This document shows, in pieces, positions 8,454-17,728 of a stretch of DNA of 62,500 bases. The stretch's first letter is position 1; each line of letters opens with the position of its first letter. Origin of the DNA: Pantoea brenneri (GTDB lineage: Bacteria > Pseudomonadota > Gammaproteobacteria > Enterobacterales > Enterobacteriaceae); contig MIEI01000022.1 in the NCBI GenBank assembly GCA_002095305.1, positions 1 through 62,500 on the forward strand. Direction: 5' to 3'. The notes beneath the pieces were generated by a model. It did not search any database and was not told the DNA's origin. It saw nothing but the letters and a program-made list of their open reading frames with translations. A program made the position numbers and the translations under genes.

Positions 8454-9218
8454 ATGATTAATTATGACTATCGCGGAAAAGTTGCGCTGGTAACCGGCGC
8501 AGCCTCCGGAATGGGTTTTGCCACCGCCCGCGCTTTCTGTGAAGCGGGTGCGGCAGTGGTGATGGCTGATTTTAATCCGCAGGCCTTATCACAGGCGGCA
8601 GAGTCGCTACGCGATAAAGGTTATACCCTGCTTGAAGTAGTGTGCGACGTGACCGATGAGGCACAGGTTAAAAATGTGGTCGACCAGGCGGTGACGGCTT
8701 TTGGCCGACTCGATGCGGCTTATAACAATGCCGGAATTCAAAGCCCGGTGGCTGAAACAGCCGATGCCAGTGGAGAGGAGTTCGATCGGGTTAATGCGGT
8801 GAATCTGCGTGGTATCTGGAACTGTATGAAATATGAACTTCAGCAGATGCGCATTCAGGAATCGGGTGCCATCGTTAACTGTTCCTCTCTCGGCGGACTG
8901 GTCGGTATTGCCGGCCGCGGTGTGTATCACGCTTCCAAACATGGTGTGCTGGGTCTGACCAAAAGTGCGGCACTGGAATACGCCGCGCGCGGCATTACGA
9001 TTAACGCGGTCTGTCCGGGCATCATCAGCACGCCAATGGTCGGGACGATGCTGGAAAAAGAGCCCGAAGCGATGGATGAATTGCTGAAGCTACAACCGAT
9101 TGGTCGTCTCGGCCTGCCGGAGGAAGTGGCAGCAGCCGTGCTGTGGCTGTGCAGTCCGGGTGCCAGCTTTGTGGTCGGCCATGCACTGGCCGTTGACGGT
9201 GGCTATACCGTGCAGTAA
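8454..9218 (+). CDS. short-chain dehydrogenase/reductase
   Basis: 254 residues, the classical SDR length. Cofactor motif TGAASGMG (14-21), structural NNAG (89-92), catalytic Ser 142/143, Tyr156 and Lys160 (YHASK), then PG at the cofactor loop. Asp40-region residues (VVMADF) suggest NAD(H) preference. Cytoplasmic oxidoreductase of unknown alcohol/ketone substrate. Together with the tautomerase and cupin it looks like a small-molecule modification or detoxification set. Confidence 0.92.
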   Translation: MINYDYRGKVALVTGAASGMGFATARAFCEAGAAVVMADFNPQALSQAAESLRDKGYTLLEVVCDVTDEAQVKNVVDQAVTAFGRLDAAYNNAGIQSPVAETADASGEEFDRVNAVNLRGIWNCMKYELQQMRIQESGAIVNCSSLGGLVGIAGRGVYHASKHGVLGLTKSAALEYAARGITINAVCPGIISTPMVGTMLEKEPEAMDELLKLQPIGRLGLPEEVAAAVLWLCSPGASFVVGHALAVDGGYTVQ

Positions 9219-9289
9219 ATCCGCTGCCCCCTGATGCAGCAGCCGGTACAACAAACATTACTCACCCTGAATCAGTAAGGAACAATAAA

Positions 9290-9694
9290 ATGACTGATAT
9301 TTTCAAATGTGGCTCTCAGCCTTCAATGGTCGGTCCGGAAGAGTGGTTTACCGGTACCGTGCGTATCGATCCGCTGTTTCCGGCCAACGAATTTGCCCGC
9401 GCCAGTGGCGGTGCCGTAACCTTTGAGCCCGGTGCACGGACGGCCTGGCACACCCATCCGCGCGGTCAGACACTGATCGTCACGGCAGGTTCCGGCTATG
9501 TTCAGACCTGGGGCGAAACCGCACGGGAAATTAAGCCCGGTGATGTGGTCTGGATCCCCCCGTTTGAAAAACACTGGCATGGCGCGAGTGCAACCACGGC
9601 CATGACGCATATCGCTATCCAGGAAAATGAAGAAGGAAAAGTCGTCGAGTGGCTGGAACATGTCACTGACGAACAATACGGCAAAATCCGTTAA
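9290..9694 (+). CDS. cupin-domain protein ((R)-mandelonitrile lyase / tetracenomycin cyclase-like group)
   Basis: 134 residues, single small beta-barrel. Metal ligands are in the first cupin motif ([11 protein letters not shown], two His and a Gln in the usual Glu position) and second motif ([16 protein letters not shown]). The family is often annotated as carboxymuconolactone decarboxylase-like or mandelonitrile-lyase-like cupin; the reaction here is unknown. Start follows AAGGAA. It resembles the exported protein beginning at 128 on the minus strand. Confidence 0.88.
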   Translation: MTDIFKCGSQPSMVGPEEWFTGTVRIDPLFPANEFARASGGAVTFEPGARTAWHTHPRGQTLIVTAGSGYVQTWGETAREIKPGDVVWIPPFEKHWHGASATTAMTHIAIQENEEGKVVEWLEHVTDEQYGKIR

Positions 9695-10021
9695 CGCCCT
9701 CTCACCCTGCGGGCAGGCATTCGGATCATCCGGATGCCTGCGTAGCCGTTATCTGACCCGCTTTCAGACTTCACGCTGAACAGTAAGCTGAACATCACCT
9801 GAGAATCGCCAGCCTTCATCATCCGAAACGGTAAATAATCGCCGGACGGTCGATCTGGCAGCAGGTGGAATAAAAAAAGCCCGTAAATACGGGCTGAACG
9901 CTAACAATTGCGTAAAAATCACATCACGATTTCTTCCACCAAAAGAAGCGTGGATCTTTCCTGACTCCCTTTTCAGGAAATAAGATCATTATCTGAAAAC
10001 AGTTCTCCTGGGCCGCTAACG
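9695..10021. other. gene-free stretch with a terminator
   Basis: 327 bases between convergent genes. Apart from the terminator at 9872-9895 I see nothing coding. Confidence 0.6.
9872..9895 (-). terminator. rho-independent terminator for the AriR-like gene
   Basis: Stem AGCCCGTA/TACGGGCT; read on the minus strand it is followed by seven T residues. It lies 127 bases beyond the stop of the gene at 10022-10261. Confidence 0.8.
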
Positions 10022-10261
10022 TTACTGCCGGCCAAAAAGCAGGCGAAGTGTCCGGTAATAGGTGCGTTCTTCCTCCATTGACTGACAGAGCTCAAGCTGT
10101 CTGACTAATTTACAACACAGGGTCTTCCGGTTAATGGCTTCACCCGAGCGCATCAACTCACAAACAAGCACCCCCACCACCAGCGCGTGCGCGGCATCCT
10201 CGTCGTTAAGGTTCATTCTATTCAGAAAGTGTTCCAGCAGTTCGCTATTATTATCTCGCAT
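10022..10261 (-). CDS. AriR/YmgB-family biofilm and acid-resistance regulator-like small protein
   Basis: 79 residues, helical. The pattern of a short acidic lead, then DEDAAHALVVGVLV, a GEAINRKTLCCKLVRQLE turn and a final helix matches the YmgB (AriR) fold, a small dimeric protein linked in E. coli to biofilm and acid stress. The next gene upstream on the same strand is a KGG stress protein, and the two often co-occur in general-stress (RpoS) regulons. No ribosome site of note is visible. Confidence 0.7.
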   Translation of the reverse strand: MRDNNSELLEHFLNRMNLNDEDAAHALVVGVLVCELMRSGEAINRKTLCCKLVRQLELCQSMEEERTYYRTLRLLFGRQ

Positions 10262-10406
10262 ACCGGCCCCAGCACGATAAAATAATTGCCACTGCTCTCT
10301 TGCCAGGTATAAGGAAAGCCTGACCCAGAATTTCCGGGCATGGTTTATCTTAATCTCGTTAAATTAACGCTTAAACTTACAGCATCAGGATTTTCGATCT
10401 GAGACT

Positions 10407-10598
10407 TTATCCGGCGGCTTTTTCCGCAGGCGGCCTGCGGCTCACTTTACCCCCTAGTCGACCCGCCTCAACCGCACGCTCCGGATTATTCTTGAAGTTT
10501 CCGCTACTTATCTGTCCGCCTTTGCGTCCCGCCTCGCGCGCCCGCTCCGGATTTTCGGCAAAATTACCCGATCCACCACGCCGTTTTTGTTGTTGCAT
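10407..10598 (-). CDS. KGG-repeat general stress protein (YciG/YmdF/Con-10 family)
   Basis: 63 residues, very hydrophilic, with tandem KGG units: GGSGNFAENPERAREAGRKG followed by SSGNFKNNPERAVEAGRLGG. This double repeat is diagnostic for the YciG/YmdF family, disordered proteins induced in stationary phase and linked to stress and motility in enterobacteria. AGGTGAAA lies before the ATG. Upstream is an AT-rich region with a CRP-like site. Confidence 0.92.
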   Translation of the reverse strand: MQQQKRRGGSGNFAENPERAREAGRKGGQISSGNFKNNPERAVEAGRLGGKVSRRPPAEKAAG

Positions 10599-11437
10599 AA
10601 TTTCACCTCAACTGAATGTACACAAATAAACAAATACCCCACCAGAACAATTTAAATATTAAAACTGAAGTGATTATTTTCAAGAAAAATACTTAATCAA
10701 ATAAAGTCATTTTGCCGTTTGGCTTTTTGACTAAAACTGTCATAGCAAAATTAAATTTAATTACATTTCAATTATTTAATTTATAAAACTGTACAGTAAT
10801 TTCACAAAAGGTATAAACTTCTGAAATGTGAAATATGTGATCAGAATCACATTTTAACCAAATTGAATAATCAGGAATAATTTTATTTAACTTTCGTTTA
10901 ACAACGAATTCTGGCGAATAAAAAGCCATCGCCTGAATATTATTCAGAAATTAAGCGAAGCGATATAAAAAAATAAATGTGGCCGCATGTAAGATGATTA
11001 ATTATAAGCCAACCGTTAGAGGATTCGCTGGTAAGCCCAGCATTAAATATGAATAAAAAACCGCTAGCCTGACTATTCAATAGGATAGCAAGGCGTCATG
11101 CACTTTAATATGGTACTACGCTTAATGACCTGAAGGGTAACTCACTGGGGCCTGCCGGTCGGGAAACTACGCCAGCCCGTGAAGCCGGCATTCGGTTAAG
11201 GAGGTGCTGACACCTTACAGTTGCTGCTTTCTTCGCTCAGCAGAGATGTCAGACTACCGGGCTGCCGCTGCGTGGTATTAACCCACCGCAACAACCGTTA
11301 ATGCGCCATTAATCACCAGAGGCTACCGGGAATATTTTGTCGCTGACAACCCCTAATCTGACTCAGGTGAAGAGGCCTTAGCATTGTCTTCAGCAGGCGG
11401 CGAAAGGGTCTGTTCTGCCCGCCTGCCTGCGGTCTGG
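10599..11437. other. 839-base gene-poor region, AT-rich half followed by a GC-rich half
   Basis: 10620-11000 is strongly AT-rich and carries a perfect CRP-type dyad. From about 11100 to 11370 the composition shifts to GC-rich with several short hairpins (for example AGGTG-CTGA-CACCT at 11201-11214) but no convincing reading frame on either strand. A decayed gene or a structured RNA are both possible. Confidence 0.4.
10836..10851. promoter_or_regulatory. CRP-type site
   Basis: TGTGA-TCAGAA-TCACA, a full match to the core CRP consensus with A/T flanks. On the minus strand a TATACC -10-like element near 10810 would put a start about 41 bases from the dyad centre, a class II arrangement driving the KGG gene 240 bases away (inference). 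Confidence 0.7.
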
Positions 11438-11986
11438 CTAATCGCTGAGCAGGTTTTTTGCCGAGGTCAACAGAAAGGCGGTCACCGAGGTAGCGTCAGA
11501 AATCTCTCCCTCGAGTATCATTTGCCTGAATGCGGCTATTTTGATGCTTTTTACCTGCAGATCCTGCTCTTCCTGTTCGAGCTGTTGCCCCTCAAACTTG
11601 AGTTCTGTCGCCAGAAAAATATGGTAACCCTGAGAAGAGTACCCCTGTGCCAGTTTCTGGTAGCCGACATAGTCCAGCTTTCCCGCCACCAGACCGGTCT
11701 CTTCACGCAATTCGCCAGCAGCAATTGACGCCGGGGCGGCATCTGGCGCGTGCTCCCAGCTTCCCTGGGGCAACTCCAGCGTGCGCTTCCCCAGCGGATA
11801 ACGGTACTGTTCGACCAGATAGATTTCATCATCCTGCACCGCAACGATGACGACAAAATCGTCTTTCTCAATCACCGAATAGATGCCCTGGCTGCCGTCA
11901 GCCCGCAGAATTTGATCTTCTCTGAGCGTCATCCAGCGGTTTCGATAAATTTCTGTCGATTTGACTGTGGTTATTGCTGCACGCAT
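11438..11986 (-). CDS. NUDIX hydrolase (ADP-ribose pyrophosphatase type)
   Basis: 182 residues from the ATG at 11986 (a GTG at 11989 is directly before it; AAGGAG spacing suits the ATG). The NUDIX segment reads ELPQGSWEHAP...AAGELREETGL; the catalytic EExGU part is intact, but the usual Arg before E-L is Gly and the GX5E spacing is changed, a pattern I associate with a distinct ELPQG-type subgroup. Expected to hydrolyse a nucleoside diphosphate linked to another moiety. It follows the TetR gene by 17 bases and is probably co-transcribed with it. Confidence 0.85.
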   Translation of the reverse strand: MRAAITTVKSTEIYRNRWMTLREDQILRADGSQGIYSVIEKDDFVVIVAVQDDEIYLVEQYRYPLGKRTLELPQGSWEHAPDAAPASIAAGELREETGLVAGKLDYVGYQKLAQGYSSQGYHIFLATELKFEGQQLEQEEQDLQVKSIKIAAFRQMILEGEISDATSVTAFLLTSAKNLLSD

Positions 11987-12003
11987 CACTGTCTCCTTGA
12001 TTA

Positions 12004-12579
12004 TCAGAATGCTTTTACCATCGCGTTTAACTTCTCAAGCACAAACTCAGCCGCGCCGTCGAATCCTGCATTCTGAGCCACCACCTGCAGTCCCTCAAGC
12101 ATCAGGGTGATCTCTTTGGCCGCTGTTTCCGGTTGACTGGCACCGGCTTCGCGACAAAGCGCCACCAGCCGGTGAAATTGCCGCTGCTTATGGGCAAATA
12201 TCAGCGCCCTGACCTCAGCATAATGCCCGGTTGTTTCCGCCAGGGTGTTAGTAAACGGACAGCCACGCTTCAGCGTCCCGCTGAGGTTGGCGGCGATAAA
12301 CTCGCCAAATCCCCTAATCCGGGCGGCCGGATTGTCAGGAAACTGCTCAGCAAGCCGATCAAAGATCTGACTGTAATCTTCAATCAATCGCCCTATCCAC
12401 GTCAGAACCAGCACTTCTTTAGAGGCAAAGTGGCGATAGAGCGTCATCTTGGTCGATTCTGCCTCTTCTGCTATCGCATCTACCGTCACACGGTTAATGC
12501 CTTCCTGATAGAAAAGCTTTTCAGCAGCCTGAAGAATGCGTTCTCGCGGCGGCAATCGCGGTTGGATCTCTCTCGTCAC
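12004..12579 (-). CDS. TetR-family repressor
   Basis: 191 residues. N-terminal helix-turn-helix: RILQAAEKLFYQEGINRVTV, then DAIAEEAESTKMTLYRHFASK (about 13-54). The C-terminal ligand domain includes RGCPFTNTLAE, common in the YcdC-like/TetR_C group that senses small lipophilic compounds. It is divergent from the amidase gene; three dyads at 12598-12651 lie in the 118-base gap, so it most likely represses both itself (with the NUDIX gene) and the amidase. Confidence 0.93.
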   Translation of the reverse strand: MTREIQPRLPPRERILQAAEKLFYQEGINRVTVDAIAEEAESTKMTLYRHFASKEVLVLTWIGRLIEDYSQIFDRLAEQFPDNPAARIRGFGEFIAANLSGTLKRGCPFTNTLAETTGHYAEVRALIFAHKQRQFHRLVALCREAGASQPETAAKEITLMLEGLQVVAQNAGFDGAAEFVLEKLNAMVKAF

Positions 12580-12597
12580 TATTCACTCCTTGCAACG

Positions 12598-12651
12598 ATA
12601 CTAATTAGTATACTACGATACCGATCGGTATCACTCGATACTAAACAGTAT
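12598..12651. promoter_or_regulatory. three tandem TetR operators at 20-bp intervals
   Basis: ATACTAATTAGTAT (12598-12611, perfect palindrome), ATACCGATCGGTAT (12618-12631, perfect palindrome, extended to 16 bp by flanking G/C) and ATACTAAACAGTAT (12638-12651, two central mismatches). Their starts are exactly 20 bp apart, about two helical turns, so bound dimers would stack on one face of the DNA. Confidence 0.85.
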
Positions 12652-12697
12652 ACACGCACAGTCGCTGTTCGTCTTGTCAGCCACTAACCGGACCCTT

Positions 12698-14140
12698 ATG
12701 AAACTTTCAGAATACACCGCCTGCGATGCTACCGGCCTCGCTGAGCTGATTAACCAGGGCGACGTCACGCCCGCAGAAGTCAAAGCCGCCGCGATTAACG
12801 TCATCAATAAGGTTAACGCTGAGGTCAATGCCGTGATTGAAATCTGGCAGCAGGAAGAGAGCCAGCCGCACGGTCTGTTTCAGGGAGTGCCGATGCTGGT
12901 CAAGGATCTGGGTATTTCCGTTAAAGGTCGCCGTAACGAACTGGGCAGCCGTCTGGCGGCCGGTCACGTTTCGTCTCACGATTCCAACCTCGCGCACCGC
13001 ATGCGCCAGGCCGGTCTGCTGTTACTGGGACGTACCACCACCCCTGAACTTGCCACCAGCACCACCACCGAATCGCGTTTTCAGGGTAAAACCGCGACGC
13101 CCTGGAATCCGGCCTACAGTGCGGGCGGCTCAAGCGGCGGCTCGGCGGCGGCAGTGGCGGCCGGTATGGTGCCGGCAGCGCATGCAACCGACGGCGGAGG
13201 ATCGATTCGGGTTCCGGCTTCAGCAAACGGATTGTTTGGCTTAAAACCGAGCCGTGGCCGCATCAGCATGGGACCGGATGTTGATGAAGTCTGGTCCGGG
13301 CTTGCAGTGCATGGCTTTCTCAGCCGCACGGTGAGAGATAACGCGGCGTTACTGGATGCGCTTCAGGGCAACCAGGCCGGCGATCCCTTCACCATTCCCG
13401 CCTCCGCGCAAAGCCTGCGCGCCTGCGTCACTCAGGATCCCGGCCGGCTAAAAATCGGTGTCATGATGCATCCGCTGAATGGCGCCCGCACTGCGCCGGA
13501 AGTCGCTGGCGCACTGGAAAAGACCGTCGCACAGCTTGTTTCGCTGGGCCATCAGGTTGAAGAGGTTTCGCTGGAAATCGGCAGCTGGGGGGCGTTTGTT
13601 GAAATGAACAGCCGCTTCTGGGCGGCAAATACCGCCGCCTGGATAGATACACTGGCGGCCGCGATGAACAGACCGGTCAACCACGAAACGCTGGAGCCAG
13701 CCAATCTGGCGCTGTGGCAACTGGGCCATAGCCTGACGGCAACGGATTTCATCGAGGCGATGCAGATGCGTAACAGCGTCACGCAGAAGATGGCGCAGTT
13801 TTATCAGCAGTACGACCTGCTGCTGACGCCGGTACTGCCAACGTTACCGACGCGACTGGGTGAGTACAATCAGCATCAGCATCAGCTGGATGGGCGCGGC
13901 TGGATGCATCACGTGTTTGATCACTCGCCGTTTACCGCGCTGGCTAACGTGTGTGGCACGCCGGCCATGTCGGTCCCGCTGGGATTCAGTCCGGCAAATC
14001 AGCTGCCTGTTGGCATGCAATTTATAGCCGGTTTTAATCAGGAGGCGGTGTTACTGAAACTGGCAGGTCAGCTGGAGCGCGCGTTTCCCTGGCATCACCG
14101 AAAACCCGCTATCTGGGCCGGGAACGACTGCGCGGGATAA
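12698..14140 (+). CDS. amidase (amidase-signature family)
   Basis: 480 residues from the ATG at 12698; an in-frame TTG at 12674 would add eight unlikely residues. The Ser-cisSer-Lys triad is visible: Lys69 (MLVKDLG), Ser145/146 in the glycine-serine loop ([16 protein letters not shown]), and Ser169 in GGGSIR. The family hydrolyses aryl or alkyl amides to acid and ammonia in the cytoplasm. Substrate is unknown. Controlled presumably by the divergent TetR protein. Confidence 0.93.
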   Translation: MKLSEYTACDATGLAELINQGDVTPAEVKAAAINVINKVNAEVNAVIEIWQQEESQPHGLFQGVPMLVKDLGISVKGRRNELGSRLAAGHVSSHDSNLAHRMRQAGLLLLGRTTTPELATSTTTESRFQGKTATPWNPAYSAGGSSGGSAAAVAAGMVPAAHATDGGGSIRVPASANGLFGLKPSRGRISMGPDVDEVWSGLAVHGFLSRTVRDNAALLDALQGNQAGDPFTIPASAQSLRACVTQDPGRLKIGVMMHPLNGARTAPEVAGALEKTVAQLVSLGHQVEEVSLEIGSWGAFVEMNSRFWAANTAAWIDTLAAAMNRPVNHETLEPANLALWQLGHSLTATDFIEAMQMRNSVTQKMAQFYQQYDLLLTPVLPTLPTRLGEYNQHQHQLDGRGWMHHVFDHSPFTALANVCGTPAMSVPLGFSPANQLPVGMQFIAGFNQEAVLLKLAGQLERAFPWHHRKPAIWAGNDCAG

Positions 14141-14219
14141 GCCGTTAGCTCTCTGCTGGCAACAGCGGCGGTGTCAGGCAACAGCGGGTAAGGTCAGAGA
14201 ACGACGCGGATAACTGCAC

Positions 14220-14249
14220 AGCAGAAGCAGCCTGATCGCTGCTTCTGCT
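14220..14249. terminator. strong hairpin between convergent genes
   Basis: Perfect 12-bp stem AGCAGAAGCAGC/GCTGCTTCTGCT with a 6-base loop, between the amidase stop and the hydrolase stop. No T-run on either side, so it may act as a bidirectional or rho-assisted terminator. Confidence 0.6.
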
Positions 14250-14261
14250 GGTAATGGCAGG

Positions 14262-15023
14262 TTAGTTTAATGATTTTGCTGCGCCTTCGATGATGGCGGC
14301 GATTTTTTGCGGCTGTGACGCGTAAATCGCGTGGTTTCCTTTCAGTTCGGTCACCTTGCTGTTAGCCCGCTTAGCCATGAAGCGCTCCAGTTCAGGATTG
14401 ATCGCCCGATCGGTGCTGGCGACCACCGCCCAGCTTGGTTTGGTTTTCCATGCCGGTTTGCCTGCAGGTGCATTAAACGCCGCGACGGCTGGCATAACCT
14501 GGGAACGCGCCAGCAGATCGGTTTCTTTTACCGGTAAATCCGCGGCAAAGTCAGCGTGGAACGATTCAGGTTTCAGATAGAGAAAGTGATCGTCGGTTTC
14601 CGCGATAGAGTGCGCAGCAGGCGGATATTTTTTCGCCAGGCTCAGTAACGAGTCACCTTCATCCGGTTCCATCGCCGCGATATACACCAGCCCCGCCACC
14701 GAAGGATCGTTACCCGCCTCGCTGATAATCATCCCGCCGTAGCTGTGGCCCACCAGCAGGGTTTTTCCGCTCTGCATTTTCAGCACGCGCTGGGTCGCAG
14801 CGACGTCATCCGCCAGTGAGGTTTGCGGTTCCTGCACAATCGAAACCTTGTATCCCGCTTTGCCCAGTATTTTAGCGATCGGATTCCAGCCAGAACCATC
14901 AACGAAAGCCCCGTGGACCAGCACAATATTTTTTACCGGCTCCGCCAGTGAGGACGCTGCATACACCGACATAACCAGACCTAACGCGATTGAAACCATT
15001 GATTTTTTAAACATGTGATTCAC
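14262..15023 (-). CDS. exported alpha/beta hydrolase
   Basis: 253 residues with a signal peptide (MNHMFKKSMVSIALGLVMSV, cleavage after about Ala27). Alpha/beta-hydrolase marks: oxyanion HGAF (37-40), nucleophile elbow GHSYGG with Ser94, late Asp (STDRAI) and His (GNHAIY). It resembles periplasmic esterase/salicylate-esterase-like members of the family. It lies 157 bases downstream of the succinate-semialdehyde dehydrogenase on the same strand. Substrate is unknown. Confidence 0.9.
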   Translation of the reverse strand: MNHMFKKSMVSIALGLVMSVYAASSLAEPVKNIVLVHGAFVDGSGWNPIAKILGKAGYKVSIVQEPQTSLADDVAATQRVLKMQSGKTLLVGHSYGGMIISEAGNDPSVAGLVYIAAMEPDEGDSLLSLAKKYPPAAHSIAETDDHFLYLKPESFHADFAADLPVKETDLLARSQVMPAVAAFNAPAGKPAWKTKPSWAVVASTDRAINPELERFMAKRANSKVTELKGNHAIYASQPQKIAAIIEGAAKSLN

Positions 15024-15180
15024 CTTATCAGTTTTGAATGCGATTCTGCGGCGTAACGCGTCCTGCCGGAGCGGGTCATCGCCAGCGTATTGTTTAAGCT
15101 GAATAATCTGTACCGCGCGTCGGATCGGACGGCATTAACGGCTAGCAGACCGTTAGCTGCCGTAACCGACGCGTCCCGGA

Positions 15181-16596
15181 TCACACCGGCTGTTTAGCCC
15201 AGACTGCCTGCGCATTGGTAAATTCCCGCAGGCCGAAATGGGAGAGTTCGCGACCGTAGCCACTCTTTTTCACCCCACCGACCGGAATGCGGGCATTGGT
15301 GGCGGAGAAACCATTGATGAATACGCCGCCGGTTTCCATCCGGCGCGCCAGCCGCTGTCCACGCGTCACGTCACCGGTCCAGAGATTGCCGCCCAGCCCG
15401 TAATCACTCTGGTTCGCCAGTTCAATGGCGTGCTCAGCATTTTCCGCCACGCTGATGGCGGCGACCGGACCAAAGGTCTCTTCATCAAAGGCCGCCATAC
15501 CCGGCACCACATTCCCCAGCACCGTCGGAGCATAAAAATTGCCGCTTCCCGCCAGCTTTGTTCCGCCCAGCAGCAGCGTGGCACCGGCTGACAGGGTGCG
15601 TTCAACCTGATGATGCAGTTCATCGCGCAGATCTTTTCTGGCCATCGGCCCGATATCGGTCTGCGGGTCGAGCGGATCGCCCACTTTCAACGCGCTGACC
15701 GCTTTAACAAACTTTTGGGTAAATTCGCTGGCAATCGGGGCTTCCAGAATGAACCGCTTAGCGGCCAGACAGACCTGCCCGGCGTTCTGGAAACGGGCCT
15801 CAACGGCTGCCTTCACCGCCAGGTCGATATTGGCATCGGCCAGCACAATAAAGGCATCCGAACCGCCCAGCTCAAGCAGACTTTTTTTCAGTGCCTTACC
15901 GGCGATGGCCGCCACCGCTGAACCGGCGCGCAGGCTGCCGGTTAAGGTGACCGCCGCCACACGATCGTCTTCGATGACCCGCGCAACGGTGTCATTGTCA
16001 GCAATCAGATTAGTGAACAACCCCACCGGGAAACCGGCGGCTTCATAAGCGTCCTGCAGGGCATAAGCAGAGCCGATAACGTTCGGGGCGTGCTTCAGGA
16101 TGAAGCCATTGCCGGAGAGCATAATCGGACCTGAAGCGCGAATAACCTGCCATAACGGGAAGTTCCACGGCATCACCGCCAGTACGGTGCCAATCGGCAA
16201 CCAGGAGACATACACCCGATCGTCGTTATCAACAGCCACCGGTTCGTCGGCCAGCACCGCCGGACCATTTTCCGCCAGCCATTCAAGGGTGACGGCGCAC
16301 TTCTCTACTTCTGCCCGGGCAGCCTTCAGGGTTTTGCCCATTTCTGCGCTGATCAAGGCCGACAGGTTGTCAGAACGCTGACGTAGCACCACTGCGAGGC
16401 GACGGTAAGCCGCCACCCGCTCACGCAGCGGAGTGGCCCGCCAGATGCGAAATGCTGCTGCATTCTGCTCCAGCAACTGCTCTATCTGTTGCGCCGTCTG
16501 GCCGGCATAGGTCGCGATCAGCTCATCGGTTGCGGGATTACGTGATACCGCCAGCGGAGCGGAAACTGAATCGGGTCGGGCTGATTGAGATGACAT
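15181..16596 (-). CDS. sad: succinate-semialdehyde dehydrogenase, Sad (YneI) type
   Basis: 471 residues; closely follows E. coli Sad along its length (MPWNFPLWQVIRASGPI, LKHAPNV, LELGGSD, NAGQVCLAAKRFI, GGVKKSGYGRELSHFGL). Catalytic Cys276 and Glu242, with the oxyanion Asn145 in PWNFP. It oxidises succinate semialdehyde (and possibly other aldehydes) to the acid with NAD(P)+ in the cytoplasm, feeding the TCA cycle. An XRE-type regulator gene lies upstream on the same strand and may control it. Confidence 0.9.
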   Translation of the reverse strand: MSSQSARPDSVSAPLAVSRNPATDELIATYAGQTAQQIEQLLEQNAAAFRIWRATPLRERVAAYRRLAVVLRQRSDNLSALISAEMGKTLKAARAEVEKCAVTLEWLAENGPAVLADEPVAVDNDDRVYVSWLPIGTVLAVMPWNFPLWQVIRASGPIMLSGNGFILKHAPNVIGSAYALQDAYEAAGFPVGLFTNLIADNDTVARVIEDDRVAAVTLTGSLRAGSAVAAIAGKALKKSLLELGGSDAFIVLADANIDLAVKAAVEARFQNAGQVCLAAKRFILEAPIASEFTQKFVKAVSALKVGDPLDPQTDIGPMARKDLRDELHHQVERTLSAGATLLLGGTKLAGSGNFYAPTVLGNVVPGMAAFDEETFGPVAAISVAENAEHAIELANQSDYGLGGNLWTGDVTRGQRLARRMETGGVFINGFSATNARIPVGGVKKSGYGRELSHFGLREFTNAQAVWAKQPV

Positions 16597-16695
16597 ATTG
16601 ACTGCCTCCTGAAAGATGAAATGCAGCGCGGTTGTGCTGCGTTAAATCCATCTTAGGCATCTCATTTCAGCCCAGGAAGGCGTGTTGTTATCCTA

Positions 16696-17505
16696 TTACT
16701 GGCAGTCACTGGCTACGTGTCGGGGGATATAGGTGACCAGAGACAGGTCGGGTCTGCCCTCAGGAGTTAACGCCACGTAGGTGAATTCGATGTGTCCGGA
16801 AACCGGGTGCATCAGGCGCTTACTTCCTTCGCTCATGCCCTGCACGTCGGTGTCCTGCCACCATTCGTGGAACTCCGGTGCGTTGTCTGACAGCTCTTTG
16901 ATCAGCGCATCAAACGGGGCTTTGTTCTGAGCATGCGCCCGGGAGGCGCGAAAAACCGAGATCATGCCGCGCGCCATCTGTTCCCAGTCGAGGATCAGGG
17001 TGCGATAGGGCTGATAGAGAAAAAGCAGCCGCAGCGTATTGCGTTCGTGCGGCTTGAGCGAGCCGTAGTCGATGAACAGGTCGGCAATGGCGTCATTCCA
17101 GGCGAGGATATCCAGCCGGGCATTGCGCACGTAAGCCGGAATAGGATCGATGGCCCTGACCAGCATATCGAGACCTTCCGTCACCCCCGAATCGGCCTGA
17201 CGCGGCACCGGTTGTTCCCTGGGAGAGAGCGCAAAAAGGTGAGATGATTCGACCCGGTTGAGTTTAAGCACGCTGGCGATTCGCTGCAGCGCGTCGGCAG
17301 AGGGCTTAATTTCGCGGCCCTGCTCCAGCCAGGTATACCAGCTGACGCTGACGCCAGCCAGAATCGCCACCTCTTCGCGGCGTAGGCCGGGCGTCCGGCG
17401 CGCGCCTTTCGGCAGCCCATATTCCTGCGGATTTAACCTCGCCCGCCGGCTAATCAAAAAAGCCCCTAATTCACGCCGTTGCTCTGGTGTGGTTTTTTTT
17501 ACCAT
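16696..17505 (-). CDS. XRE-type regulator with MmyB-like ligand domain
   Basis: 269 residues. The N-terminal helix-turn-helix contains TPGLRREEVAILAGVSVSWY followed by TWLEQGR (about 38-65). The C-terminal MmyB-like domain starts near 105 (PIPAYVRNARLDILAWNDA) and is a PAS-like pocket in this family that can bind fatty-acid-like ligands. It sits 99 bases upstream of the dehydrogenase and divergent from the PPOX flavoprotein, a common arrangement for regulators of small oxidoreductases. Confidence 0.92.
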   Translation of the reverse strand: MVKKTTPEQRRELGAFLISRRARLNPQEYGLPKGARRTPGLRREEVAILAGVSVSWYTWLEQGREIKPSADALQRIASVLKLNRVESSHLFALSPREQPVPRQADSGVTEGLDMLVRAIDPIPAYVRNARLDILAWNDAIADLFIDYGSLKPHERNTLRLLFLYQPYRTLILDWEQMARGMISVFRASRAHAQNKAPFDALIKELSDNAPEFHEWWQDTDVQGMSEGSKRLMHPVSGHIEFTYVALTPEGRPDLSLVTYIPRHVASDCQ

Positions 17506-17728
17506 CTGGCATCCCCTTTAACATTTTTATTGTGGTTCTGCGAACAACTGACACGTCCCGCTGTTTTTATATCAATACGGTGTTTTTATTAAAGCCTTCG
17601 CTCACGCTTACTTACACTCTTTCGCCCCCCGCCGGGTGACGGCAGTGCGCCGGCGTGAGATATGGCAACAAGGCGACGTTAGCCATAATCTGTAGCGGAC
17701 ATCCCCGATTAAAACGGAAGTGGATAAG

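Noticed and set aside
12674..12697. TTG start for the amidase
   Set aside because: The added eight residues are not typical of amidases; the ATG at 12698 gives the usual MKLSEY-type opening.
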